A stretch of DNA of 64,000 nt from Marinobacter piscis (GCF_007671655.1 NZ_VCGX01000001.1:963917-1027916); one strand, 5' to 3'; positions 43,868 through 53,544 are shown, numbered from the stretch's first letter. Numbers and translations are program-made. The notes: generated from the sequence alone by a model not told the origin.

Positions 43868-45016
43868 ATGAAAATAGCAAAAACACTGGGCCGGGCGGTT
43901 GCGATGGCAACTCTGAGCATGAGTTTCGCAACAGGCTCCATAGCAGGTGAGGTAAACATTGGCTTTACAGGGCCGTTAAGTGGCGGCGCAGCCTTGTATG
44001 GTGAAAACACGCTCTCCGGACTGCGCATGGCGGCGGATGAAATCAATGCAGAAGGTGGTATTGACCTGAATGGCGAAAAAACCACCATCAACATGGTTTC
44101 CCTGGATGACCGGTATTCACCTGCCCAGGCCGCAACCAACGCCAAACGTCTGAAACAGGAATCGAATGTTCCTGCTGTGTTTACTCCACATTCAGGGGGA
44201 ACGTTTGCGCTTCAGGATTTCAACGAGAAAGACGACTTTCTGGTTATGTCCTATACCAGTGTGCCGGCGGTGACTGAAAAGGGAAATACGCTGACTCTGC
44301 GTATTCCACCTACGTTTGACGGCTACGTGCGAATGTTTACCGAATATGCTCAAGAGCATCACGGAAAAAAGCTGGGCCTTGCCGGAGCCACTCATGAGTA
44401 CGCAAAGATCTGGGCGTCCATGATTGAGAAAGAGTGGAAGAATGAGGGTGGAACCATCGTTTCCGACAATCCGATGGACTACAACAAGTCGGCTGACTTC
44501 TTCACCGGGGTCAGTCGTGTGATTGCAGCCGATCCGGATGTCATGTTTGTCGGTGGAGCGTCCGACCCTACAGGTCTGGTTGTGCAACAGGCCCGGCAGA
44601 TGGGGTTCGATGGCAGCTTTATTCTTATGGATCAGGCCAAGCTTGATGAAGTGGCCCTGGCGGCCGGCGGTGTGGAAATGCTTGAGGGTGCAATTGGTGT
44701 AGTTCCCCTGAGTGTGTACGACACTGAAGCGGCCAAAGGTTTTATCGAAAGATATCAGGCCAGGTACGACAAGATGCCCGGGTCGGAAGCTGCGTATAAC
44801 TACCTGGCACTGCACGCATTGGTAGAAGCAATGGATGCCACCGACTCAACAGACCCCAAGGTAATAAGGGCGGCCATCGGCGATGCACTGAAAAACATGG
44901 ATTCCAGCAAAAACCCGTACGGGGTTACGGCTGTGACTGAAAATGGTGGTTTCATGACTGAAGCTACTCTCGCCACAGTTAAGGATGGTGAAATCGTACG
45001 CATTACCATGGAGTAA
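43868..45016 (+). CDS. livK: Branched-chain-amino-acid-type ABC periplasmic binding protein (second importer)
   Basis: 382 residues with a signal peptide (about 1-26, FATGSIAGE). Mature EVNIGFTGPLSGGAALYGENTLSGLRMAADEINA (split) is typical of the family. AGGAG ribosome site. In this importer the binding protein is the last gene, after livF, whereas in the first it is the first gene. Ligand unknown; the adjoining ligase and acyl-CoA genes suggest an organic acid. Confidence 0.9.
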   Translation: MKIAKTLGRAVAMATLSMSFATGSIAGEVNIGFTGPLSGGAALYGENTLSGLRMAADEINAEGGIDLNGEKTTINMVSLDDRYSPAQAATNAKRLKQESNVPAVFTPHSGGTFALQDFNEKDDFLVMSYTSVPAVTEKGNTLTLRIPPTFDGYVRMFTEYAQEHHGKKLGLAGATHEYAKIWASMIEKEWKNEGGTIVSDNPMDYNKSADFFTGVSRVIAADPDVMFVGGASDPTGLVVQQARQMGFDGSFILMDQAKLDEVALAAGGVEMLEGAIGVVPLSVYDTEAAKGFIERYQARYDKMPGSEAAYNYLALHALVEAMDATDSTDPKVIRAAIGDALKNMDSSKNPYGVTAVTENGGFMTEATLATVKDGEIVRITME

Positions 45017-45034
45017 GCCCAGGGTCAGAAATAG

Positions 45035-45068
45035 CGGGGGCAGGCCGGTCAGGGCATGCCCCCGTTTT
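45035..45068 (+). terminator. Rho-independent terminator of the second importer operon
   Basis: Eight-bp GC-rich stem (45035-45042 and 45057-45064) followed by TTTTC, 18 bases after the binding-protein stop. It separates the importer from the following ketopantoate-reductase-like gene. Confidence 0.75.
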
Positions 45069-45095
45069 CATATTTACCAGTACAACGGAGATGTA

Positions 45096-46037
45096 ATGAC
45101 TATGACAGGCAAGCCTGATGTCCTGATTGTAGGTGCCGGAGCGATTGGTGGCTTCTACGGAGCCATTCTGAAAAAAGCTGGCTGCACAGTGAGTACTGTC
45201 CTGCGATCAGACTATGAGGTGGTCAGGGAGCAGGGGATTCGTATTACCAGCCCGCTGGGAGAGCTTTCCTTTCAGCCGGATCATGTGTACCGGGAAGGCG
45301 ACTTGCCCGATGAAGCGCCTGACTTTCTGGTCCTGTGCGTAAAAGTACTCCCCGGCGTCGACCGGGTGTCCCTGGTGGCACCCTGGATGGGGGAAAAAAC
45401 ACGACTGGTGCTGATCGAAAACGGCCTGGATATCGAGCGTGAGCTGGCGGATGCTTTTCCGGATAACCCGCTTATCAGCTGTCTGGCATTTGTGGCTGCC
45501 AGCCGCACCGATGCTGGCGTCATAGAGCATAAAGCCTACGGGAAGCTCGTGATGGGGCGTTATCCGGACGGCATTGATGAGAACTGCCAGCAGTTGTCAC
45601 AGCTGTTTACAGAGGGTGGTATTAATATTGATCTGACCGAACAGGTGGTTGGTGAGCGCTGGCGCAAGTGCCTCTGGAACACACCATTCAACCCCTTATC
45701 TGTTATTGCCAATGGTGCAGATACCCGCACCATTCTGGAAACAGAGGGCGGAGAAGAGCTTATCAGGGCCATGATGCGGGAAGTTATGAGCGTTGCCGCT
45801 GCTGAGGGTTACCCTATGGATGAGTCTCTGATTGATCAGAATATCAAGGGCACGTGGAAAATGCCCGCCTACAAAAACAGCATGGCACTGGATTACCTGA
45901 ATGACCGCCCGATTGAGCGGGAAGCGGTACTCGGTAACGTGGTGTCGATAGCAAGACGCCATGGCATTTCCGTGCCGCACCTGAATACAGTTCTGGTTAC
46001 GCTGAAAATGCGCGCCGCACTGGAAGGGCGGGAGTGA
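45096..46037 (+). CDS. Ketopantoate reductase-like (PanE/ApbA family) NADP-dependent dehydrogenase
   Basis: 313 residues. Rossmann start DVLIVGAGAIGGFYGAILKKAG (split, about 8-29), ENGLDIERELA (about 107), catalytic-type Lys in ERWRKCLWNTPFNPLSVI (about 185-202), C-terminal KNSMALDYLNDRPIEREAVLGNVV. ATG 45096 with GGAG upstream; earlier starts lie inside the binding-protein gene and terminator. The family reduces 2-oxo acids. Catabolic surroundings make a role other than pantothenate synthesis likely (inference). Confidence 0.85.
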   Translation: MTMTGKPDVLIVGAGAIGGFYGAILKKAGCTVSTVLRSDYEVVREQGIRITSPLGELSFQPDHVYREGDLPDEAPDFLVLCVKVLPGVDRVSLVAPWMGEKTRLVLIENGLDIERELADAFPDNPLISCLAFVAASRTDAGVIEHKAYGKLVMGRYPDGIDENCQQLSQLFTEGGINIDLTEQVVGERWRKCLWNTPFNPLSVIANGADTRTILETEGGEELIRAMMREVMSVAAAEGYPMDESLIDQNIKGTWKMPAYKNSMALDYLNDRPIEREAVLGNVVSIARRHGISVPHLNTVLVTLKMRAALEGRE

Positions 46038-46041
46038 TCTG

Positions 46042-46065
46042 GTTCAGGCACTCCGCGCCCTGAAC
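46042..46065. terminator. Stem-loop between convergent genes
   Basis: Inverted repeat GTTCAGG/CCTGAAC (46042-46048 and 46059-46065) between the ketopantoate-reductase-like and class II aldolase-like genes. No T-run, so termination is only suggested. Confidence 0.45.
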
Positions 46066-46078
46066 ACGGACGCTTTCC

Positions 46079-46840
46079 TTACACAGCGTAACCCGGGTTT
46101 TTACTGTCCAGCAATCGCAGCAGTGCAGGCCAGGTGAGTCTGGCGGCACTGCCCAGCGATTGTGACTGTTCAGCCGTTGTCCGAATGGCCTGTTCAGAGG
46201 GCATCCACACTGGCCCGCAACTCTGGGCCTTGACCTGTATTTCGCAGGCTTTCATCAGAAAGTAGAGATACGTAAAGGTTTCCGGAACGTCTTTTCCTGC
46301 CGTCAGAACACCGTGGTTGCGCAACATCATCATGGATTTATCCCCCAGGTCCTGAATCAGGCGCTCCCGCTCATCCAGGTTCAGAGCCACGCCCTCATAA
46401 TCGTGATAGCTGAGATGATCCAGGCACAGCATGGCTGTCTGGCTCAAGGGGAGTAAACCGTCTTTATGGGCTGATACGGCAACGCCATCCGGTGCATGAA
46501 GATGCATAACGGCACCTGCATCTTCGCGTCCCATGTGTACGGCGCTATGTATGGTAAAACCCGCCGGGTTCACCCTGCCCAGTCCTCCGGACTCAACGAC
46601 ATTGCCGTCCTTGTCCACTTTGACCAGTGATGAGGCGGTGATCTCATGGAACAGCAGCCCATATGGGTTGATCAGGAAATGATGCTCAGGGCCGGGTACG
46701 CGAGCGGAAAGATGGGTAAAAACCAGATCGTCCCATTCAAAGAGAGCCACAAGACGGTACGCGGCAGCAAGTTCGGTTCGGACCCGCCATTCAGCTTCTC
46801 TGGAGGTTTTTGCTACTGAATCTGAAGTGTTCTCGGTCAT
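46079..46840 (-). CDS. Class II aldolase/adducin-family protein
   Basis: 253 residues. LVFTHLSARVPG (about 37-48), INPYGLLFHEITASSLVKV (about 56-75), zinc motif AVMHLHAPDGVA (HxH, about 108-119) and MMMLRNHGVLTAGK with a further His (about 168-181). Could be a metal-dependent aldolase or decarboxylase on a small hydroxy/oxo acid. ATG 46840 has AGGATG upstream. A terminator at 46872 separates it from the acyl-CoA dehydrogenase genes upstream. Confidence 0.85.
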   Translation of the reverse strand: MTENTSDSVAKTSREAEWRVRTELAAAYRLVALFEWDDLVFTHLSARVPGPEHHFLINPYGLLFHEITASSLVKVDKDGNVVESGGLGRVNPAGFTIHSAVHMGREDAGAVMHLHAPDGVAVSAHKDGLLPLSQTAMLCLDHLSYHDYEGVALNLDERERLIQDLGDKSMMMLRNHGVLTAGKDVPETFTYLYFLMKACEIQVKAQSCGPVWMPSEQAIRTTAEQSQSLGSAARLTWPALLRLLDSKNPGYAV

Positions 46841-46863
46841 AAGGCATCCTGTTTTTGTCTTTG

Positions 46864-46897
46864 TATAAAAAAGAGGGGGTGGCAAGCCACCCCCTCT
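46864..46897 (-). terminator. Terminator after the acyl-CoA dehydrogenase pair
   Basis: Perfect 11-bp GC-rich stem (46872-46882 and 46887-46897), four-base loop, followed on the minus strand by TTTTTTATA. Ends the transcript of the dehydrogenase pair. Confidence 0.85.
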
Positions 46898-46952
46898 GTA
46901 AAGGCCTCAGGCTTTTCAGCAAGAGGTCTCCGACCCACCTCTGATCAGGGGG

Positions 46953-48086
46953 TTAGCTTGCCTGCAAAAGTGATGCATAGTGCTCAAGATGGAAGTCATC
47001 ATCACCCAATTGATGGTTGATCATGATCAGGCGCTTGGCGTAATGGGCAAAGTTATATTCCCAGGTCATGCCAATCCCCCCGTGGGACTGGATACCCTGC
47101 TCGGAAATAAACTGCCCACTGCGGCCGATCACATTCTTGGCCGCAGCCAGTATCCGGCGGCGCTCATCACTCTGTTCTTCATCTGCCACACTGGCAGCGA
47201 GAATAGACATGGAACGAGCTTGCTCCAGCTCGGACATCATATCGACCATGCGATGCTGCAGCACCTGGAAACGGCCAATGGGCACACCAAACTGCTTACG
47301 CTGCTTCAGGTAGTCGAGCGTAAGTTCGTTAGCGGCTTCCATCGCACCCACAGCTTCGGCGCACAGAGCGGCAATGGCCCGGCCTGCCTGGTACTCAATA
47401 ACTTCTGCGGCTCCGTCTTGCTGGCCTACCAGTGCTTCAGCGCTGACCTGAACATCGGTCAGTGTAATATCGCAGCCTTTGGAGCCGTCGATGGTGGGGT
47501 ATACACGCCGTTCCAGTCCGGCCGTATCCGGCGTCAGGACAAACAGACTGATGCCATCGGCCGCCTCGCTGGTGCGCGCGGATACCAGGATAAGATCCGC
47601 ACAATGACCGCCGATCACAACGGCTTTGCGACCATTAAGTACATAGCCACTGTCATTTTTTTCCGCCCGGGTTTCGACATCCTTCAGATCGTAAAAGCTC
47701 TGAGGTTCCTGGAGCGCTACTGCGGCTTGCAACTCACCACTGGCAATACCTGCCAGCCAGGTGTCCTTCTGGGTATCGTTCCCTGCCTGGTTGATAAGCC
47801 CGCCGGCAAAGATCACGGACTGCAGGTAAGGCTCCAGGCACAAACCGCGTCCCAGTTCAGTCATAACGGACTGCACTTCTACACCGCCGCCATCAAAACC
47901 GCCCAGCTCTTCCGAGAAAGGCACGGCGGTCAGCCCCAATTCACCGAGTTGCTTCCAGAAGTCAACACTGAAGCCGGCTTCAGTCTCGCTGAACTCCAGG
48001 CGCTTTTCAAAACTGTACTCACCGCGAACCAAACGCGCCACAGTGTCCTGTAGCATTTGCTGTTCTTCGTTTAAACGGAAATCCAT
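46953..48086 (-). CDS. Acyl-CoA dehydrogenase, small-subunit type (PimD-like)
   Basis: 377 residues. Acyl-CoA dehydrogenase fold with MDFRLNEEQQMLQDTVARLV at the N-terminus (split) and HGGIGMTWEYNFAHYAKRL (about 337-355). The usual catalytic Glu region near the C-terminus is not typical, as in the small subunits of two-component dehydrogenases such as PimD. Ten bases after the 398-residue partner; the two probably form a heteromer that desaturates a medium-chain or dicarboxylyl-CoA. Confidence 0.85.
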   Translation of the reverse strand: MDFRLNEEQQMLQDTVARLVRGEYSFEKRLEFSETEAGFSVDFWKQLGELGLTAVPFSEELGGFDGGGVEVQSVMTELGRGLCLEPYLQSVIFAGGLINQAGNDTQKDTWLAGIASGELQAAVALQEPQSFYDLKDVETRAEKNDSGYVLNGRKAVVIGGHCADLILVSARTSEAADGISLFVLTPDTAGLERRVYPTIDGSKGCDITLTDVQVSAEALVGQQDGAAEVIEYQAGRAIAALCAEAVGAMEAANELTLDYLKQRKQFGVPIGRFQVLQHRMVDMMSELEQARSMSILAASVADEEQSDERRRILAAAKNVIGRSGQFISEQGIQSHGGIGMTWEYNFAHYAKRLIMINHQLGDDDFHLEHYASLLQAS

Positions 48087-48096
48087 GATCGCCTCC

Positions 48097-49293
48097 TTAA
48101 AGCCCGAGAATCATTTTCGACACAATGTTTTTCTGGATCTCGTTGGACCCGCCGAAAATAGAGAGCTTGCGATTGTTGAAATACTGAGCGGACAAGGGCG
48201 CAGCGTTTTCGTCTGACAGGAACTCGCCGTCGTAATCCAGCTCCAGCTCTTCTTCCACAAAAGGAAGGGCGTAGGGACCAATGGCCCTGCGGGCCAGATC
48301 ATTAATAGCCTGACGGATTTCCGTTCCTTTTACCTTCAGCATTGAGCTTTCAGCGCCTGGCACGCCCCCACCCTCAACCGAGGCGATAATGCGAAGATTA
48401 CTTATGCCGGCGGCGGTAAGGTCAATCTCCACTTCAGCGATACGCTGGCTGAATGTCGGATCTTCCAGCAGCGGCCGGCCATTTTTAAGACGACGGGATG
48501 CCAGTTCTTTCAGGTGCGACAGTGCCGCCTTCGACAAGCCAATACCGGCAAGGCCGGTGCGCTCGTAAGTCAGCAGATACTTGGCATACGTCCAGCCTTT
48601 ATCCTCTTCACCTACCAGATTCTCAACGGGAACCTTTACATCTTCAAAGAACACCTCGTTAACTTCGTGCTCACCCTCCAGCGTAATAATCGGGCGCACA
48701 GTAATTCCAGGGGTGTCCATATCAATGAGCAGGAACGAAATGCCTTCCTGGGCCTTCACCTCTGTGTTGGTGCGCACCAGGCAGAAAATCATGTTGGCGT
48801 GCTGGCCAAGGGTGGTCCAGGTTTTCTGGCCATTCACAATATAGTGATCGCCTTCGCGCACAGCGCGGGTTTTGAGCGACGCCAGGTCAGAACCGGCACC
48901 TGGCTCGGAATAGCCCTGACACCACCAGTCTTCACCGCTGAGAATGCGCGGCAGATAGGTTTGTTTCTGTTCTTCGTTACCAAACCTGATGATAACCGGC
49001 GCCACCATGTTGACGCCAAAAGGGATCGAGCGGGGAACACCGTACCGGGAGGATTCTTCATCCCAGATATGCTTCTGAACCGGAGACCATTCTACGCCCC
49101 CGTGCTCTACTGGCCAGTGTGTGGCGTACCAGCCTTGTTCGGACAGGATCTTTTGCCAGCGCTGATGGTCCTCTTTGGACAGGCGACGAAAGCCCTTTAC
49201 TTTAGCGGCAATATCGGCCGGCAGCTTTTTATCGAGGAATGCGCGTACCTCGTCACGGAAAGCGAGTTCTTCTTCAGTGTAGTTCAGGTTCAT
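48097..49293 (-). CDS. Acyl-CoA dehydrogenase, large-subunit type (PimC-like)
   Basis: 398 residues, full acyl-CoA dehydrogenase. FAD-binding WCQGYSEPGAGSDLASL (about 118-134), NGQKTWTTLGQHANM (about 149-163) and the C-terminal RKLSIFGGSNEIQKNIVSKMIL. Length and pairing with the 377-residue gene fit pimeloyl-CoA dehydrogenase large/small subunit pairs. FAD-dependent and cytoplasmic, it passes electrons to ETF. First gene of the two-gene operon, divergent from the DcaP-type porin. Confidence 0.88.
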   Translation of the reverse strand: MNLNYTEEELAFRDEVRAFLDKKLPADIAAKVKGFRRLSKEDHQRWQKILSEQGWYATHWPVEHGGVEWSPVQKHIWDEESSRYGVPRSIPFGVNMVAPVIIRFGNEEQKQTYLPRILSGEDWWCQGYSEPGAGSDLASLKTRAVREGDHYIVNGQKTWTTLGQHANMIFCLVRTNTEVKAQEGISFLLIDMDTPGITVRPIITLEGEHEVNEVFFEDVKVPVENLVGEEDKGWTYAKYLLTYERTGLAGIGLSKAALSHLKELASRRLKNGRPLLEDPTFSQRIAEVEIDLTAAGISNLRIIASVEGGGVPGAESSMLKVKGTEIRQAINDLARRAIGPYALPFVEEELELDYDGEFLSDENAAPLSAQYFNNRKLSIFGGSNEIQKNIVSKMILGL

Positions 49294-49623
49294 TGAATAG
49301 CCTCACACGGGGTTCAGTGAAAATATATACCGCATAGCAGAATACTAGAATGTTCATTCAAAACTGGTGCTCGTGTCAATGATAAAGGGACACGAAGGGA
49401 ATAATTTCAAGCGATGTTAAAAAAATAGTGCTCATAAAGGGTTGTTGATCCAAAAGCCTTTGTCTATATTCAAGACTCCGGGTGCTGGGTATCGCTTTCA
49501 AGGCAAACCTATAAACAACTCTCAGTGCTGCACAGCGAAATGAGTGTTTGGAGACGGAATACAGCAGCTGGCACCGGTGTTTCTAAAAATAAATGAAAAT
49601 CCCATATGTGTGTGAGGATAAAG
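49294..49623. promoter_or_regulatory. Divergent promoter region, dehydrogenase pair / porin
   Basis: 330 bases without a gene. Two palindromes stand out: GAATGTTCATTC (49348-49359), 55 bases before the dehydrogenase start, and TCGTGTC-N11-GACACGA (49371-49377 and 49389-49395). Either could be a regulator site controlling both directions. Which protein binds is not evident; the nearest regulator gene is the IclR type at 55269. Confidence 0.4.
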
Positions 49624-50967
49624 ATGACAACAATAAAGAAATTTTCCACCAAGACGCTCGTAAAATCGATTATTGCCGCCTCATTGCCGCTGGCAACTCT
49701 GGGTGCGACCAACGTCCTTGCCCAGGACAGCGCAGAGGTGCAGGAGTTACGGAATAGAGTAGAAGCACTTGAACACAGGCTTGAAGGTGCGGTGGATACA
49801 GCACCGGAGCTGGAGCGTGATAACCCCTATCTGGTACGTGACGGTAGTGGTATCAAAATCGGGGGCACAACGCTCTCGTTTGGTGGTTTTATCAAGGCGG
49901 ACGTGATGGTTGGTTCCGGGGGGAATGGGACAAGAAACGCCTACTCCACTGGCCTACCGCGTAATTTTGCTACTGCCGCTAATTCAGATGTAAGCGACTG
50001 GAAGACGGGTTTCAGTGCCCGGGAATCGCGCTTCAGCTTTGGTACCAAAACTGAAGATGTAGCCGGCCACACGTTGACCACCTATCTTGAGATGGACTTT
50101 AATCAGGATCAGAATGGTTTGGGCAATGAGACGGTATCTAACAGTTACTCACCGCGTATGCGCCAGGCTTACGGCTCGTGGAATAACTGGGACTTTGGTC
50201 AGACCTATACTACTTTCACCGACCTTGCAGCACTGCCTGAGATACTGAACCAGGGCAAGATGGCGGCCTTCATTTACGTCACCCAGCCGATGATTCGGTA
50301 CAACATGGCTGCGCCCGGAGGGAAGGTCATGGTCTCCCTGGAAAACCCTGAGGATGGCTTCCGGACTGATCTGGCCCCGTATGATTCATATGATGACCAG
50401 TCCTATCCGGATCTGGCAGTTCGCTACCAGATTCGTGGAAACTACGGTTTTTATTCCATCGCGGGCGTACTGCGTAATTTTGAGGATAATGATGCCAATG
50501 AGACCAAGACCACTGGCGCTGTTTCACTAAGTGCTCGTATTCCGACCATTGGCAGAGACGACTTGAGGCTGCAGTATAGCTATGGTGCCCTGGGTCGCTA
50601 TATGGGGCTATTTACATATCCTGATGTGGATCTGGCAGCCCAGGCCGGAGGAAAGGTTGAGCCCCTTAAGACCTTCGGTGCCACAGCTGCCTACCGTCAC
50701 TTCTGGACGCCCTCCTGGCGCTCAAACCTGACGGTTTCACATACTGAGATCGTAGATGACTTGGTTAACCCAACTGGTGCACCCTTGGCGGGGGGGGCGT
50801 TAAGCTACTTTGACAGCTCCACATCGGTTCACGCTAACTTGCTATGGGCTGCCCATCAGAATCTAACGCTGGGTGTTGAATATGCATACTGGGACTTTAG
50901 TGAGATTGCCGGCAGTGGCAGCAAGCAGTATGAGCAGGTGATGGCCTCAGCCACACTGTCCTTCTGA
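49624..50967 (+). CDS. DcaP-type outer-membrane porin
   Basis: 447 residues. Signal peptide (about 1-36, ending VLAQ), a short coiled-coil-like segment AEVQELRNRVEALEHRLEG (split, about 39-57), then a beta-barrel with alternating strands and the end FSEIAGSGSKQYEQVMASATLSF. FGGFIKADVMVGSGG and SRFSFGTKTEDV are DcaP marks. DcaP porins pass dicarboxylates and other negatively charged small molecules. ATG 49624 has GAGGATA upstream; an ATG at 49606 also exists. Single gene between a divergent promoter and a terminator at 51008. Confidence 0.87.
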   Translation: MTTIKKFSTKTLVKSIIAASLPLATLGATNVLAQDSAEVQELRNRVEALEHRLEGAVDTAPELERDNPYLVRDGSGIKIGGTTLSFGGFIKADVMVGSGGNGTRNAYSTGLPRNFATAANSDVSDWKTGFSARESRFSFGTKTEDVAGHTLTTYLEMDFNQDQNGLGNETVSNSYSPRMRQAYGSWNNWDFGQTYTTFTDLAALPEILNQGKMAAFIYVTQPMIRYNMAAPGGKVMVSLENPEDGFRTDLAPYDSYDDQSYPDLAVRYQIRGNYGFYSIAGVLRNFEDNDANETKTTGAVSLSARIPTIGRDDLRLQYSYGALGRYMGLFTYPDVDLAAQAGGKVEPLKTFGATAAYRHFWTPSWRSNLTVSHTEIVDDLVNPTGAPLAGGALSYFDSSTSVHANLLWAAHQNLTLGVEYAYWDFSEIAGSGSKQYEQVMASATLSF

Positions 50968-51001
50968 TCGACAGTGAGCTTCAATCACAAAGTGATCAGC
51001 T

Positions 51002-51034
51002 AAAAAAATACCCCTCCGAGTGAGGGGTATTTTT
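51002..51034. terminator. Bidirectional terminator between porin and glutaryl-CoA dehydrogenase genes
   Basis: Perfect nine-bp stem ATACCCCTC/GAGGGGTAT (51008-51016 and 51022-51030) with an A-run on the left and TTTT on the right. Ends both convergent transcripts. Confidence 0.88.
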
Positions 51035-51054
51035 GTTACCAGTGTCCGTACAGG

Positions 51055-52224
51055 TTAGCTGAACGCTGCAATGCCTGTCTGACCACGGCCCAGGATCAGG
51101 GCGTGGACGTCGTGAGTGCCTTCATAGGTGTTCACGGCTTCCAGATTCATCACGTGGCGAATCACATGGTACTCGTCGGAGACGCCGTTACCGCCATGCA
51201 TGTCCCGGGCTACCCGTGCAATATCCAGCGCCTTGCCGCAGTTATTACGCTTAAGCAGGGAGATGGCATCCGGAGACGCCTCTCCGGCGTCCATCATGCG
51301 CCCCAGCTGCAGAACAGATTGCAGGCCCAGGGTGATTTCAGTCTGCATATCGACCAGTTTCTTCTGGATCAGCTGGTTCGCTGCCAGTGGGCGCCCGAAT
51401 TGCTTACGCTCAAGGGTATAGTTGCGGGCTGCGTGCCAGCAGAACTCAGCGGCACCCAGTGAGCCCCAGCTGATGCCAAAGCGGGCCTTGTTGAGGCAGC
51501 TGAAGGGGCCTTTCAGTCCGTCCACGTCCAGCTTGTTCTCTTCGGGTACAAACACATCGTCCATAAAGATGGATCCGGTCTCGGATGCGCGGAGCGAGAA
51601 TTTGCCGGGGATTTTGGGAGCGTCGAGACCTTTGGTGTCCGCACCCTCAATAACAAAGCCATTCACTCTGCCATCCAGCTTGGCCCAGACGACAAATACA
51701 TCGGCGATAGGGGAGTTGGTGATCCAGGTTTTAGAACCGTTCAGGAGGTAGCCACCGTCAACTTTTTTGGCACGGGTTTCCATGTTGCCAGGGTCAGAAC
51801 CGTGATTTGGTTCGGTCAGGCCGAAGCAGCCGACCATTTCGCCCGACGCAAGCTTTGGTAGTACGCGCTTTTTCAGTGCTTCCTGGCCGAACGAATGTAT
51901 AGGGTGCATAACCAGTGACGATTGCACACTCAGCGCCGAGCGGTAAGCGGAATCAACCCGCTCGACTTCGCGGGCGATCAGTCCGTAACAGACATGGTTG
52001 AGCCCCGGGCCACCGTATTCTTCTGGCAGGGTGGCGCCCAGCATGCCCAGTTCGCCCATCTGGTTGAAGATAGAGCGATCAAACTGTTCATGGCGGTTAG
52101 CTTCAATGATGCCTGGCATCAGGCGTTCATCACAGAAGCCGCGAATGCTGTCCCGAACCTGACGCTCGGTTTCATCCAGTTGGCTGTCAAAGTGCAGCAG
52201 GTCATCCCAGGGTGCGGAAGCCAT
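51055..52224 (-). CDS. gcdH: Glutaryl-CoA dehydrogenase
   Basis: 389 residues. FAD enzyme that oxidises and decarboxylates glutaryl-CoA to crotonyl-Co[22 protein letters not shown] (split, about 132-152), [21 protein letters not shown], and the catalytic Glu in [16 protein letters not shown] (about 366-381), all strongly GcdH-like. Located 21 bases after the thiolase gene, so an operon. It implies that an odd-chain dicarboxylate (pimelate, glutarate) or lysine/tryptophan-type degradation flows through this block. Confidence 0.93.
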   Translation of the reverse strand: MASAPWDDLLHFDSQLDETERQVRDSIRGFCDERLMPGIIEANRHEQFDRSIFNQMGELGMLGATLPEEYGGPGLNHVCYGLIAREVERVDSAYRSALSVQSSLVMHPIHSFGQEALKKRVLPKLASGEMVGCFGLTEPNHGSDPGNMETRAKKVDGGYLLNGSKTWITNSPIADVFVVWAKLDGRVNGFVIEGADTKGLDAPKIPGKFSLRASETGSIFMDDVFVPEENKLDVDGLKGPFSCLNKARFGISWGSLGAAEFCWHAARNYTLERKQFGRPLAANQLIQKKLVDMQTEITLGLQSVLQLGRMMDAGEASPDAISLLKRNNCGKALDIARVARDMHGGNGVSDEYHVIRHVMNLEAVNTYEGTHDVHALILGRGQTGIAAFS

Positions 52225-52245
52225 TGTGTGTCTCCTCAGTAAAAA

Positions 52246-53451
52246 TCAGTTGTTAACGCGTTCAATTACAGCAGCAATGCCCTGGCCAACGCCAATGCAA
52301 AGGCTGATAAGGGCGTACCGTCCGCCGATCTGTTCAAGCTGGCGGGTGGCCGTGAGAGCAATCCGTGCGCCGGATGCGCCCAGCGGGTGACCGACTGCAA
52401 TGGCCCCGCCATTCGGGTTCAGTCTTGGGTCCGCAGGGTCTAAACCCAGTTTAGTTGTACATCCGAGAACTTGTGCGGCAAACGCCTCATTAATCTCGAT
52501 GACATCCATATCGTTGAGTGTCAGCCCCGCACGTGCCAGAGCTTTTTCGCTGGCAGGCACCGGCCCCAGTCCCATTACCCGGGGCGGTACGCCTGCAATG
52601 GCTGCCGACACAATGCGGGCGCGGGGTTTTATGCCTGCACGTTCACCCGCGTCGCGGGATCCGATAATCAGTGCTGCGGCGCCATCGTTAATACCGGAGG
52701 CGTTGCCGGCAGTGACCACACCATCCTCAAATAAAGGACGTAATCCGGCAAGTGCTTCTGTGGTTGATTCAGGGCGAGGGTGCTCGTCTTCTCTGACCAG
52801 AAGCGGAGGTTTTTTCCGGCCTTGTGGTACGTCAACAGGCAAGATCTCGTCTTTAAAGAACCCTGAGCGACGGGCTTTTTCATAGCGAGCCTGACTTTGG
52901 GCAGCAAACTGATCTGTCAGTTCACGGCTAAGGCCAAAGTCATGGGCAATATTATTGGCGGTTTCAGGCATTGTGTCCGAGCCAAATGCGCTCTCAATGC
53001 GCGGGTTCGGGAAGCGGGCACCAATGGTGCTGTCAAACGCCCGGAAGCCCCGGCTGAAAGGAGTTTCACTTTTAGCCATAACAAACGGCGCGCGGCTCAT
53101 GCTCTCAGCACCACCGGCTATAAACAGGCCGCCTTCGCCACAGCGTACAGCGCGTGCCGCATCGATAACAGCTGCCAGCCCGGACCCACAGAGCCGGTTT
53201 ACGGTCAGCCCACCTGTTTCTACGGGAAGGCCTGCCAACAGCCCGGCATGGCGGGCGATATTGCGGGCGTCTTCGCCCGCCTGGTTAGTGCAGCCTGCAA
53301 TAACGTCTTCATACTCTGTTAAAGAGAAGGCATTGCGCGACACCAGTGCCCGGATGACATCTGCCAGCAGATCATCCGGCCTGATCCGTGACAGAGAGCC
53401 GGCATGTCGGCCAAAAGCGGTCCTCAGACCGTCATAAATAAACGCACTCAT
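52246..53451 (-). CDS. Acetyl-CoA C-acyltransferase (thiolase)
   Basis: 401 residues, PaaJ/PcaF-like but a separate copy. Catalytic Cys in TVNRLCGSGLAAV (about 90), His in GGAIAVGHPLGASGARI (about 350), Cys in [14 protein letters not shown] (about 385). Cleaves a 3-oxoacyl-CoA, perhaps 3-oxoadipyl-CoA or a longer dicarboxylyl derivative. First gene of the thiolase-gcdH operon. The palindrome TTTCG-N5-CGAAA at 53545 lies in its promoter region. Confidence 0.92.
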   Translation of the reverse strand: MSAFIYDGLRTAFGRHAGSLSRIRPDDLLADVIRALVSRNAFSLTEYEDVIAGCTNQAGEDARNIARHAGLLAGLPVETGGLTVNRLCGSGLAAVIDAARAVRCGEGGLFIAGGAESMSRAPFVMAKSETPFSRGFRAFDSTIGARFPNPRIESAFGSDTMPETANNIAHDFGLSRELTDQFAAQSQARYEKARRSGFFKDEILPVDVPQGRKKPPLLVREDEHPRPESTTEALAGLRPLFEDGVVTAGNASGINDGAAALIIGSRDAGERAGIKPRARIVSAAIAGVPPRVMGLGPVPASEKALARAGLTLNDMDVIEINEAFAAQVLGCTTKLGLDPADPRLNPNGGAIAVGHPLGASGARIALTATRQLEQIGGRYALISLCIGVGQGIAAVIERVNN

Positions 53452-53544
53452 GATGCTTCCCCTGGGGTGTATACAGGCTGCCGATGGAGGCAGGCGGTGT
53501 TAAGGCTGAATGAGCTGGTTGTTTTGACGATTATGCTAGTGTAG

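Noticed and set aside
49489..49494. GTATCG upstream of the porin as a PaaX-type half-site
   Set aside because: No TGATAC at the N27 position; only a half-site.
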